NCBI GenBank assembly: GCA_030950765.1
Contig: JAUZQX010000143.1
Coordinates: forward strand, 1 to 9,220
Source: Ghiorsea sp.
GTDB lineage: Bacteria > Pseudomonadota > Zetaproteobacteria > Mariprofundales > Mariprofundaceae
Direction of reading: 5' to 3'
Length of the DNA: 9,220 bases
Position numbers and translations under genes: made by a program. A model generated the notes under the pieces. It saw only the letters and a list, made by a program, of their open reading frames with translations. It ran no database searches and was not told the DNA's origin. Positions 1-6,094 of the stretch are shown here, in pieces; the first letter of the stretch is position 1, and each line of letters opens with the position of its first letter.

Positions 1-38
1 GATAATGCTGGTGAAATCATAATGTCACGAATGAGCAT
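1..38 (-). CDS. 5' end of a gene, possibly a CBS-domain protein (partial)
   Basis: Only the first 12 codons and part of the next are inside the window; the gene continues beyond position 1. The visible peptide is MLIRDIMISPAL. This resembles the usual opening of CBS-domain proteins (a short lead, then R-D-I-M, two residues and P), where the first CBS repeat begins almost at the N-terminus. CBS pairs typically bind adenine nucleotides and regulate an attached enzyme or act as small stand-alone sensors; which applies here cannot be seen. The start is well supported by a near-perfect Shine-Dalgarno sequence four bases upstream. It lies on the same strand as, and downstream of, the cyclic-nucleotide-binding/FHA gene, separated by about 295 bp that contain an inserted element. 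That a gene starts here is fairly safe; the CBS assignment rests on twelve residues. Confidence 0.5.
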   Translation of the reverse strand, partial: MLIRDIMISPAL

Positions 39-42
39 GATT

Positions 43-50
43 ACCTCCTT
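43..50 (-). promoter_or_regulatory. Strong ribosome binding site of the partial gene
   Basis: The minus strand reads AAGGAGGT here, complementary to the 16S rRNA tail along its whole length, with four bases between it and the ATG at 38-36. It is the best ribosome binding site in the window and fixes the start of a gene of which only a dozen codons are visible. Confidence 0.75.
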
Positions 51-64
51 GTTTTTAAGAAACC

Positions 65-99
65 TTTATAAGATATGAATAATTAACAATACATTTATA
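65..99 (-). promoter_or_regulatory. AT-rich leader with -10-like boxes for the partial gene
   Basis: The stretch upstream of the partial gene is very AT-rich. On the minus strand it holds two TATAAA boxes, at 70-65 and 99-94. The nearer one would give a leader of about 20 nt ending in the strong ribosome binding site. No good -35 hexamer sits 16-18 bp upstream of either box, so this is only a candidate promoter. It lies between the inserted element (141-300) and the gene, so it would let the gene be expressed independently of the upstream sensor gene. Confidence 0.25.
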
Positions 100-136
100 C
101 AAAACTTACACAAGATTCATGCCAAGTCTGGCTGTT

Positions 137-140
137 TTAG
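137..140. repeat. Target site duplication, left copy (TTAG)
   Basis: TTAG directly abuts the left terminal repeat and is repeated exactly at 301-304 after the right one. The 4-bp length and YTAR sequence are those expected of IS5-family insertion. Confidence 0.7.
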
Positions 141-300
141 GGAAGCTCTGAACAAGTCATGAACGCATATATTGTGTCCAGTGCATCCAAACTCTGCGTT
201 GTGCGTTTGAGCAATAGCCTTGCTATTCCATGCAACACACGCCTGGATTTTGAATGCCCTGAAATACAACCTGCTTCATCCAGACTTATTCAGAGCTCCC
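141..300. mobile_element. 160-bp IS5-type MITE with TTAG target duplication
   Basis: The element begins with GGAAGCTCTGAACAAGTC (141-158) and ends with GACTTATTCAGAGCTCCC (283-300), which are inverted repeats matching at 16 of 18 positions. It is flanked on both sides by TTAG (137-140 and 301-304), a perfect 4-bp duplication of the YTAR type used by IS5-family transposases. The end sequence also resembles the GGAAGGTGCGAA.AAG ends of IS5. The interior has no ORF long enough for a transposase and is itself an imperfect palindrome centred near 220. This is therefore a non-autonomous miniature element. It sits between the 3' end of the sensor gene and the 5' end of the partial gene at the window edge. 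Confidence 0.8.
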
Positions 301-304
301 TTAG
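301..304. repeat. Target site duplication, right copy (TTAG)
   Basis: This is the exact partner of the TTAG at 137-140, immediately outside the right terminal repeat of the 160-bp element. Confidence 0.7.
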
Positions 305-333
305 TTTATTTTTGGGCTAAGTTTTGGTGATGC

Positions 334-1128
334 TTAGGGTACAAATACATCAAAAACAAATTGGGAGTCCAAACCACCAAGATGAATGGTATTGTTGCCT
401 GAATGTAACTTAATTTCCTTTTGTGATTGCGGGTCAATTTTTTCGCCATTGACCCAAGTGCCTAAGCGTGAGCTTGTATCCACTACATATACATCGCCAG
501 AATGTTGTTCAATTTGACAGTGATGGCGAGAAATAACATAGGGGGCAATATCATGTATTTCAAGGTGGGCGCGTGTAGCCTCTTGAGAAAACCATGAGCG
601 TTTGCTTTGTTGCTTGGACCATCGACCAATAATGAAAGGGCTATCGTCAACGACCAAGGCGTTCATGTCATATAAAGCATGTTTAGCAGGTTCTGTTAAA
701 CCTTTGAGCATGATAGAATCTGGTTTTGCATCTTGATGTTGGCTGAGGGATGCCAATTGATTTTCTAAGTTAACAACACGCATATTCATGGCACGCATAC
801 GTTGGAAAAGGATTTCCATGACTTTTTGTACGCTTTTCATGTCGGTTTGCAAGAGGTCGAAAAACTGTTCTTTACTTAGAATGCAGACTGTCAAATCACC
901 AACAGCAATTACATTGGCAGAACATGGCGTATCGTCAATGAGGCTCATTTCACCAAATACTTGCCCATCGCCAAGTTCAGCAAGCAGGATTTCTGTGCCA
1001 TCTTGTGCGGTCCGAGTGACTTTGGCATGCCCTTTTTGAATAATATACACGCCGTCACCTGTTTTACCTTCTTGTAGTAAAACAGTGCCATCGGTCACTG
1101 TGCGCATGTTTTTTGCATCTGCAAACAT
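334..1128 (-). CDS. Cyclic-nucleotide-binding-like / FHA domain sensor protein
   Basis: This 264-aa cytoplasmic protein has two regulatory modules and no visible enzyme or DNA-binding domain. Residues about 9-95 form a cNMP-binding beta-barrel, with a phosphate-binding-cassette motif FGEMSL at 58-63. A helical stretch at about 96-130 is probably a coiled-coil linker. Residues about 158-260 form an FHA domain, with G168-R169, S200-R201-H202-H203 and GTWVNG at 223-228, the usual phosphothreonine-binding signature. In canonical cNMP sites the cassette ends in Pro-Arg-Thr/Ser-Ala; here it reads P-C-S-A, so the phosphate-contacting arginine is replaced by Cys69 and the ligand may be different or absent. 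The FHA part suggests a Ser/Thr kinase partner, which is not in this window. The start has GGAGGG upstream but only three bases away; Met8 is an alternative start. The gene is divergent from mltB. Confidence 0.85.
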   Translation of the reverse strand: MFADAKNMRTVTDGTVLLQEGKTGDGVYIIQKGHAKVTRTAQDGTEILLAELGDGQVFGEMSLIDDTPCSANVIAVGDLTVCILSKEQFFDLLQTDMKSVQKVMEILFQRMRAMNMRVVNLENQLASLSQHQDAKPDSIMLKGLTEPAKHALYDMNALVVDDSPFIIGRWSKQQSKRSWFSQEATRAHLEIHDIAPYVISRHHCQIEQHSGDVYVVDTSSRLGTWVNGEKIDPQSQKEIKLHSGNNTIHLGGLDSQFVFDVFVP

Positions 1129-1131
1129 AAA

Positions 1132-1160
1132 CCCTCCAAGCGTGTAGCATGTTGATTATA
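1132..1160 (-). promoter_or_regulatory. Candidate promoter and RBS of the CNB-FHA gene
   Basis: On the minus strand a perfect TATAAT lies at 1160-1155, followed by a GGAGGG ribosome binding site at 1137-1132 and the ATG at 1128. A transcript starting near 1148 would have a leader of about 20 nt. No good -35 box is visible 16-18 bp upstream of the TATAAT, so the promoter would be activator-dependent or rely on the -10 element. Confidence 0.45.
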
Positions 1161-1284
1161 AACAGTATCTTATGAAAAGTATATGTGTTGAATAGGTTTT
1201 GTTATTGTGCTGATGCAAATAAGGAGAAAGGATAAGTTGCAGGTATCACTTGCTTGAAAGGTTTGCTTTTATAGTCTGCGTTGT

Positions 1285-2310
1285 ATGAAAAATATAAAAT
1301 CGTTCTTCCATGCACAGTTTTCAGCTCTGTGTTCGCCATTGACCTTAGCTTTGATGTTTGCCTTATTGCTGCCTAATGTCTTACTTGCAGAAAGTTATAC
1401 GCGTGATGACTTGATTGCTTATATGATCAAGGAAACCAGTTTGCCAAAAGTTTATGTTGAGCAGCATTTGCGCGAAGCAAAGTTTGATGCGGATTTGATT
1501 CGTAAGATGAACACACCTTATGAGTCAAGACCTTATGCTGATTACAGACCTTTATTTGTGAATGCACGCTTAAAAAAGAAATCAGAAGCATTTTTAGCCA
1601 AACATCATGATATCTTTGTCGAAGCACAAGCCAAATATGGTGTTGCACCTGAAGTGATTACAGCTATTTTGGGTATTGAAACACGATTTGGTGAAAACTG
1701 GGGCAGAGATAGGGTGTTGGATGCTTTATTTACGCTAGCAACAGGTTATGAGCGTAGAGCAAAGTTTTTCCGTAAAGAACTCAAGGCGTTTTTGGTGTTG
1801 TGTGAAGAAGAAGGGTTGAACCCCATGGATATTCAAGGTTCGTATGCGGGCGCATTTGGTGTGACGCAATTGATGCCAACTTCTTTTTTGGAGTATGCCG
1901 TGGATGGTAATGGAGATGGTAAACGTGATGTTTGGCATACACCCAAAGATATTATTTTTAGTGTGGCTTATTATTTTAGTCGCTACCGTTGGGATGATGA
2001 CAAAATGGTGGCACATTGGGTGCATGACTTGCCCAAGAATGCTTTTATCAAACAAGCGTTGAAAGATGAAACACGCAAATATCGCAAAATGAAAGCATTT
2101 GAAGAAGCAGGTATTCAAAAACCTAAGGGCTGGTCTTCGGATGAAGAAGTTGCTTTGATTGAACGTGAAACCAAAGATGGTGCTCGACCTTTATTGGTGA
2201 ATCGTAATTTTTATGCCATTACACGTTGGAATCGCTCGTGGAATTATGCTTTAGCAGTCACCGAGCTTGCATATATGTTGGGCAATAAGAAGTGTGATAT
2301 AGGCAAGTGA
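1285..2310 (+). CDS. mltB: Periplasmic lytic murein transglycosylase B (GH103)
   Basis: MltB-type enzymes cleave the MurNAc-GlcNAc bond of peptidoglycan non-hydrolytically, leaving 1,6-anhydroMurNAc ends. The 341-aa product starts with a signal peptide (positive N-terminus, hydrophobic core at about 18-34, probable cleavage after A35 in VLLA-ES). The catalytic Glu is recognisable as E132 in the G-I-E-T-R-F-G motif. It is followed by the family's D-A-L-x-T-L and R-R-A-x-F-F segments, and by GAFGVTQLMPTSF with AVDGNGDG at about 189-212. There is no lipobox after the hydrophobic core, so the protein is probably soluble in the periplasm, unlike the lipoprotein MltB of E. coli. The ATG at 1285 fits the signal peptide, but no Shine-Dalgarno sequence precedes it and an in-frame stop lies at 1255, so the start cannot be far upstream. 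It is first of a coupled series; its TGA overlaps the GTG of rlpA. Confidence 0.93.
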   Translation: MKNIKSFFHAQFSALCSPLTLALMFALLLPNVLLAESYTRDDLIAYMIKETSLPKVYVEQHLREAKFDADLIRKMNTPYESRPYADYRPLFVNARLKKKSEAFLAKHHDIFVEAQAKYGVAPEVITAILGIETRFGENWGRDRVLDALFTLATGYERRAKFFRKELKAFLVLCEEEGLNPMDIQGSYAGAFGVTQLMPTSFLEYAVDGNGDGKRDVWHTPKDIIFSVAYYFSRYRWDDDKMVAHWVHDLPKNAFIKQALKDETRKYRKMKAFEEAGIQKPKGWSSDEEVALIERETKDGARPLLVNRNFYAITRWNRSWNYALAVTELAYMLGNKKCDIGK

Positions 2311-3134
2311 AAACAAGTTTTTATATTGCTGTCGTTGCATTGTTTGTATTAAGTGCATGTGCACCTATGCGGTATGCTAAGCCGCCACAACCTGCATCCA
2401 ATCAAGTGCATGCACCATCTTCTTATGCCTCGTTAGGTTCAGGTGGGAGCGTGAAACATGGGAAACCCTATCAGGTTGCAGGAAAGTGGTATTACCCTTT
2501 GGCGAGTAATGCACAATACAGCCAAGTTGGTATTGCTTCATGGTATGGCAAGAAGTTTCATGGCAGAAAAACAGCCAATGGTGAGACATATAATATGTAT
2601 GCTATGACAGCGGCACATACGACTTTACCCATGCCGTCATTGGTATTGGTAACCAATTTGGACAATGGTAAATCCATCAAGGTTAGGGTAAATGACAGAG
2701 GGCCTTTTGTGAAAGGAAGGTTGATTGATTTATCCTATGCTGCGGCAAAAGCATTGGGTTATACCAAGCAGGGCACGGCACGTGTGCGTGTACAAACTTT
2801 AAATGCAGCAGAACATGATGTGAGCAAGCAGCATATTTCGAAACCACAGCCTGTAAAAATAATACAGCAACCACCCGTCAAACATGAGCTTAAGATGGCC
2901 TATGTTCAGGTGGGTGCATTTGCAGAACATAACAATGCGCTTGGTGTTGTGGGTAAATTACAAGCACACTTAGATGCCAACCACCCGCCGTTAAAAGTGG
3001 TGAATATTGGACATGTTTATCGTGTTCGTGTTGGGCCTTTTGATTTGGATGAAGATGCTGAAAGAACACTAAGCTTGATTCAGAATAAAGGTTATGCTGC
3101 GGCGATGATTATTCATGGTGAAGCTGTTGAATAA
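2307..3134 (+). CDS. rlpA: RlpA septal-ring lipoprotein, lytic transglycosylase with SPOR domain
   Basis: RlpA proteins are outer-membrane lipoproteins; the Pseudomonas enzyme cleaves denuded glycan strands (without stem peptides) during daughter-cell separation. The 275-aa product has a lipoprotein signal with lipobox L-S-A-C, giving a lipidated Cys18 followed by Ala, not Asp, as expected for outer-membrane sorting. A double-psi beta-barrel spans about 74-162, with SWYGKKFHGRKTANGE, TAAHTTLP and VRVNDRGPF. The conserved Glu93, His104 and Asp130 of the presumed active site are present. A linker rich in Pro, Gln and Lys leads to a SPOR domain at about 197-272 (YVQVGAF, then YRVRVGPF), which recognises denuded glycan at the septum. 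Translation starts at a GTG in a GTGA overlap with the mltB stop, implying coupling; no later start would keep the signal peptide. Confidence 0.93.
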   Translation: MKTSFYIAVVALFVLSACAPMRYAKPPQPASNQVHAPSSYASLGSGGSVKHGKPYQVAGKWYYPLASNAQYSQVGIASWYGKKFHGRKTANGETYNMYAMTAAHTTLPMPSLVLVTNLDNGKSIKVRVNDRGPFVKGRLIDLSYAAAKALGYTKQGTARVRVQTLNAAEHDVSKQHISKPQPVKIIQQPPVKHELKMAYVQVGAFAEHNNALGVVGKLQAHLDANHPPLKVVNIGHVYRVRVGPFDLDEDAERTLSLIQNKGYAAAMIIHGEAVE

Positions 3135-3648
3135 GGTGCTTGCAGCATTTGGTTCATCGCGGATTATGCAGGATGATGTCCGTTTTGCGGATGTTGAGTT
3201 GTTGTCTCAAAAGCTGGGGCAAGCAGGTTGGCATGGGCTAGTGGGTGGACACCAAGGTATGATGGCTGCTTTTTCGCAGGGTATTACGGCAGGTTCTGGG
3301 TATGTCACAGGTATCACTTTGGAAGTGTTTCCTACACCTCCTCAGAATAGTTTAAGTGAAGAAAAAAGAGCATCTGATTTTTTTGAGCGTATGCAAATAT
3401 TGATTGAGCAACCCTCAGCATACTTGGTATTGCCTGGTGGTTTGGGTACCTTGGCAGAATTTTCCATGACTTGGGATTTGTTGGCGATTAAAATTTTAGA
3501 GCCTCGCCCTTTGCTGGTTTATGGTGCGTGTTGGGAGCCGTTAATTGATATGATGCAACAACAGTTGGTGATGAGTGTGGACAGTGGTTTTCAGTGTATA
3601 CAATATTGTGAAACACATGAAGATGTACTTACGGCTTTGGCGGTTTAA
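3115..3648 (+). CDS. LOG-family / TIGR00730 nucleoside 5'-monophosphate phosphoribohydrolase
   Basis: This 177-aa Rossmann-fold protein carries the LOG-family signature PGGLGTLAE at 107-115, preceded by R92-M93 at the place of the conserved Arg. It also has an early FGSSR at 12-16 and a GGHQGMM nucleotide-binding loop at 44-50. LOG proteins split the base from ribose 5-phosphate in nucleoside monophosphates: cytokinin precursors in plants and some bacteria, and AMP or other nucleotides in many bacterial members. The natural substrate here cannot be told from sequence. The ATG at 3115 lies 20 nt inside the rlpA 3' end with no clear ribosome binding site, so coupling is likely. GTG 3118 or TTG 3127 are alternative starts and would lose only one to four residues. 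Its place between cell-wall genes is a context oddity rather than a functional clue. Confidence 0.85.
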   Translation: MVKLLNKVLAAFGSSRIMQDDVRFADVELLSQKLGQAGWHGLVGGHQGMMAAFSQGITAGSGYVTGITLEVFPTPPQNSLSEEKRASDFFERMQILIEQPSAYLVLPGGLGTLAEFSMTWDLLAIKILEPRPLLVYGACWEPLIDMMQQQLVMSVDSGFQCIQYCETHEDVLTALAV

Positions 3649-3650
3649 GC

Positions 3651-4523
3651 ATGGCATTTGAAGATATAAAATTACAAATCCCACTTGAGCAAGGTGGTCA
3701 GCGCTTAGATACTGCATTGGCAGCATGTTCAACTTTTTCAAGGCGGCGTATTCAACGTGCGATTGATGAGGGTGGCGTTTATGTGAACAAAAAACGTTGT
3801 CGTAAAGCAGGGCGCATTATACAAGGCGGTGAAAAGGTTCGTATTGTCACTTTGGATGATGAGGTGTTAACACCGTTTTCAGAAGACCAAATTGTATGGC
3901 GTGAACAATCTTGGGTATTGGTGCATAAAAAAGCAGGACAATATGCACAAGAAGCTTTGCACCGCAGTAAAGGTACGCTGGTGTATGAGTTGGCGATGTT
4001 TTTAAAGTTACCTCCTGTGGAGACTAAACACTTACGTCCCGTACACCGCTTGGATAAAGGAACATCAGGTTTGATGATGTTTTGTTATGACCCCAAAGCT
4101 TTGCAGCATTTACAGCACCACTGGCATCAAGCAGTAGAGAAAGAGTATATGGCGATAGTTTCACCCGTGCCCGACTGGTCAGAGACTGTTATTGAAGAAC
4201 CACTTTCAGCCAAAGCTGATCGATGGGGGCGTTACGCTGTAGATGAACATGGCAAAGCCAGTAAAACAGAAGCCTTTGTTGTAGAAACACAAGGTGATAA
4301 AGCTTTGTTACGTTTGGTGCCACATACAGGACGAACCCACCAACTTCGGGTACACTTAGCACACTTGGGTTATCCCATTCTTGGTGATACGCGATATGGT
4401 GGAAAAAAACGTGCGCGTATGATGCTTCATGCTAAAGTTTTGAAAATTAAAGGTTATGCTATGCGCTCCAAACAACCACAGTTGGAATGGAGTGTGGAAC
4501 CAGAAGGAGATTGGGAATGGTAA
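3651..4523 (+). CDS. RluA-family RNA pseudouridine synthase with S4 domain
   Basis: The 290-aa protein converts specific uridines in RNA, usually 23S rRNA, to pseudouridine. An S4 RNA-binding domain occupies about 17-65 (RLDTALA, RRRIQRAIDEGGVYVN). The catalytic domain carries HRLDKGTSG at 132-140, with Asp135 as the catalytic aspartate, and a second signature PHTGRTHQLRVHL at 224-236 followed by the G-D-x-R-Y-G-G loop at 245-251. It matches the RluC/RluD type of architecture, but I cannot say which rRNA position it modifies, so no symbol is given. It starts two bases after the stop of the LOG-family gene and its last 7 bases overlap the carboxypeptidase gene, so it is an internal member of the operon. 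Confidence 0.9.
   Translation: MAFEDIKLQIPLEQGGQRLDTALAACSTFSRRRIQRAIDEGGVYVNKKRCRKAGRIIQGGEKVRIVTLDDEVLTPFSEDQIVWREQSWVLVHKKAGQYAQEALHRSKGTLVYELAMFLKLPPVETKHLRPVHRLDKGTSGLMMFCYDPKALQHLQHHWHQAVEKEYMAIVSPVPDWSETVIEEPLSAKADRWGRYAVDEHGKASKTEAFVVETQGDKALLRLVPHTGRTHQLRVHLAHLGYPILGDTRYGGKKRARMMLHAKVLKIKGYAMRSKQPQLEWSVEPEGDWEW
4504..4509 (+). promoter_or_regulatory. Ribosome binding site that sets the carboxypeptidase start
   Basis: AAGGAG lies seven bases before the ATG at 4517, inside the 3' end of the pseudouridine synthase gene. The longer in-frame start at 4487 has no such site and would add ten charged residues (ECGTRRRLG region) before the signal peptide. This site therefore argues for 4517 as the true start. 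Confidence 0.75.
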
Positions 4524-5665
4524 GGATATTATTGTTTGTTGGAGTATTGCTATTCAGCCAACAAGGTTGGGCAGCCAATGTCACATGGCCATCCGAACCT
4601 GAACTTAAAGCGAAGTCTTGGGTGTTGTTGGATGCACGTTCTGGACAAGTGTTAGCGAAACATGAAGAAAACCTACGCTTGGCACCAGCGAGTATGACCA
4701 AGATGATGACATTATACTTGGCATTTGAAGCGATTAAGTCGGGAAATGTTGATTTGGATGAGCGGGTTAATATTAGTACTAAGGCATGGAAAGTTGGTGG
4801 TAGCACCATGTTTTTAGAGCCTCGTATGCATCCAACCATACGTGAGATTATTCATGGCATAGCCACTTTTTCGGGCAATGATGCGGCGATTGTTGTTGCT
4901 GAGCATATTTCGGGTTCTGAAAGTGCTTTTGCAGGATTGATGAATGGTAAAGCCAAAGCTTTGGGCATGACCAATACACATTTTAGTAACCCAACAGGTT
5001 TTCCTGATGAAAATCATTTTAGTACGGCTATGGATATGGCGAAGTTGGCTGTAGCACTATGGCGCGATTTCCCTAAGTTTTTTGAAATTTTTGCTGAAAA
5101 AAGTTATACCTTTGATGGACGTACGCAATGGAATCGTAATCGTTTGCTGTGGACCATGCCCGAAGCCAGAGGTTTGAAAACAGGGCATACAGAAGAAGCG
5201 GGTTATTGTTTAACGGCTGCGGCAGAAAAAGGGGATATGCGTTTGGTATCGTCGGTATTTGGTACGGATTCAAAAACAGCGCGCCAAAAGCAATCGCAGG
5301 TATTATTACGTTATGGTATGGGACAGTTTGTAACCTTGCGCCCTAAAGAAAAAGATATTCGTCGTAAAATTGAAGTTTTTGAGGGTACTCAAGAGTTTGT
5401 TTGGCTTAAACCAGCCAAACCTATCTGGATTACTGTGCCACAAGGTAGTGAAAAATATTTGGGTTTTGCCTTGAATTATACATCACCACAACTCGCACCG
5501 ATTCAACAAGGTGCACAGTTGGGTAATATCCAAGCCACATTACGCCTTGCCGATGAAGATATTAGGTTGCAGTCGATTCCGATGTTGGCTGAGCAAAGTG
5601 TGGAGCGCGCGTCATGGTTTGGTCGTAAGTGGGATACTTTGAGGCTTTGGTGGCGCGAGCAGTAG
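4517..5665 (+). CDS. dacA: D-alanyl-D-alanine carboxypeptidase (PBP5/6 family, peptidase S11)
   Basis: This enzyme removes the terminal D-Ala from peptidoglycan pentapeptides at the outer face of the inner membrane, limiting cross-linking. From the 4517 start it has 382 residues: a signal peptide (1 to about 20, Q-G-W-A-A), then the penicillin-binding active site. The active site comprises SMTK at 59-62 (nucleophile Ser59, Lys62), SGN at 119-121 and KTG at 221-223. A PBP5_C-like beta domain follows at about 275-360. The last 20 residues (W-F-G-R-K-W-D-T-L-R-L-W-W-R) form an amphipathic helix of the kind that anchors PBP5/6 to the membrane. The dacA versus dacC label is not resolvable. It is last of the plus-strand cluster, overlapping the previous gene by 7 nt, and converges on the orphan gene 16 bp downstream. 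Confidence 0.93.
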   Translation: MVRILLFVGVLLFSQQGWAANVTWPSEPELKAKSWVLLDARSGQVLAKHEENLRLAPASMTKMMTLYLAFEAIKSGNVDLDERVNISTKAWKVGGSTMFLEPRMHPTIREIIHGIATFSGNDAAIVVAEHISGSESAFAGLMNGKAKALGMTNTHFSNPTGFPDENHFSTAMDMAKLAVALWRDFPKFFEIFAEKSYTFDGRTQWNRNRLLWTMPEARGLKTGHTEEAGYCLTAAAEKGDMRLVSSVFGTDSKTARQKQSQVLLRYGMGQFVTLRPKEKDIRRKIEVFEGTQEFVWLKPAKPIWITVPQGSEKYLGFALNYTSPQLAPIQQGAQLGNIQATLRLADEDIRLQSIPMLAEQSVERASWFGRKWDTLRLWWREQ

Positions 5666-5681
5666 TTACGTCACTTGTTGC

Positions 5682-5897
5682 TTAAGCGGCAAGCCTTGCT
5701 TCGGCCTCGGCAATGATGTTTTCTTGATGTTCGGCATGGGCAATGTGAAATAAAAATGCCCAAAGAGTATGTTCATTATCAAAGTAAACCTTGTTGCCTC
5801 TGAATATGACGGTAAGACCATGTGTTTGATTGGTTACAGCAAAAGAACCAATACTGGAGAAGTGGTCGGCGATACGCTTGGCGCGGAATGGATTCAT
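5682..5897 (-). CDS. Hypothetical 71-aa protein (orphan)
   Basis: I do not recognise this protein. It begins MNPFRAKRIADHF and has a beta-like middle (HGLTVIFRGNKVYFDNEHT at about 26-44). It ends in a helical, Ala/Glu-rich tail (HAEHQENIIAEAEARLAA) that could be a short amphipathic helix. There is no signal peptide, membrane segment or Cys motif. Support for a real gene is the GGAGG ribosome binding site six bases before the ATG, and the neat fit between the dacA stop (16 bp away, convergent) and the following plus-strand gene. The opposite-strand frames over the same bases lack ribosome binding sites. It could be a small regulatory or accessory protein; no function should be assigned. Confidence 0.6.
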   Translation of the reverse strand: MNPFRAKRIADHFSSIGSFAVTNQTHGLTVIFRGNKVYFDNEHTLWAFLFHIAHAEHQENIIAEAEARLAA

Positions 5898-5903
5898 GTG
5901 GAG

Positions 5904-5908
5904 CCTCC
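5904..5908 (-). promoter_or_regulatory. Ribosome binding site of the 71-aa orphan gene
   Basis: The minus strand reads GGAGG here, six bases before the ATG at 5897-5895. It is the main evidence that this strand, rather than the overlapping plus-strand frames, is coding. Confidence 0.65.
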
Positions 5909-6035
5909 GATGGTTGTTTATTGGTCGCTTGTACTACCTATCGCAAGTGACATCGTATGCTTTAGCTATGTGCATAAGTTGGAGCAGCTTAGGTGACTTG
6001 CATGTGACCAAGCCCACGAAAACATCAAGCGTTAA

Positions 6036-6094
6036 GGAAGGTCTGAATAAGTCATGAACTCGCACCTTGTGGTTCAGACTTACTCAGACCTTCC
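6036..6094. mobile_element. 59-bp IS5-type minimal element (paired terminal repeats)
   Basis: GGAAGGTCTGAATAAGTC (6036-6053) is repeated in inverted orientation at 6077-6094 with one mismatch. The pairing continues inward through TGAAC/GTTCA with a single bulged A, leaving a central loop of roughly 12 bases. The ends match those of the 160-bp element at 141-300: the left 24 bases agree at 22 positions, including the following ATGAAC. The flanks are TTAA (6032-6035) and TTAG (6095-6098), both fitting the YTAR target rule, though they differ in the last base. It looks like an IS5-type element reduced to its two ends. It lies in the upstream region of the aminotransferase gene and could form a strong hairpin in any transcript crossing it. 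Confidence 0.75.

Noticed and set aside
305..345. Hairpin CTAAG...CTTAG near the 3' end of the sensor gene as its terminator
   Set aside because: The stem is five base pairs with an 11-nt loop and no proper T-run on the minus strand.
788..1039. An 83-codon plus-strand frame opposite the sensor gene
   Set aside because: It lies entirely antisense to a protein with two clear domains, has no ribosome binding site of note and encodes a low-complexity, Ser/Cys-rich product.
4487..4516. Longer start for the carboxypeptidase at 4487
   Set aside because: It would place a charged ten-residue extension before the signal peptide, and the strong AAGGAG site points to the ATG at 4517.
5666..5710. A bidirectional terminator between dacA and the orphan gene
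   Set aside because: Only short stems with tiny loops (for example GCAA-GCC-TTGC) are present, with no following T-run on either strand.
5769..6057. Two overlapping plus-strand frames (5769-5996 and 5830-6057) across the orphan gene
   Set aside because: Neither has a properly placed ribosome binding site, one needs a TTG start, and the second ends inside the inserted 59-bp element. The minus-strand frame has GGAGG at good spacing.
6036..6094. The 59-bp hairpin as an ordinary intrinsic terminator
   Set aside because: There is no T-run after either arm, and its ends match the other mobile element at 141-300 and the YTAR insertion rule, so a transposon origin explains it better.
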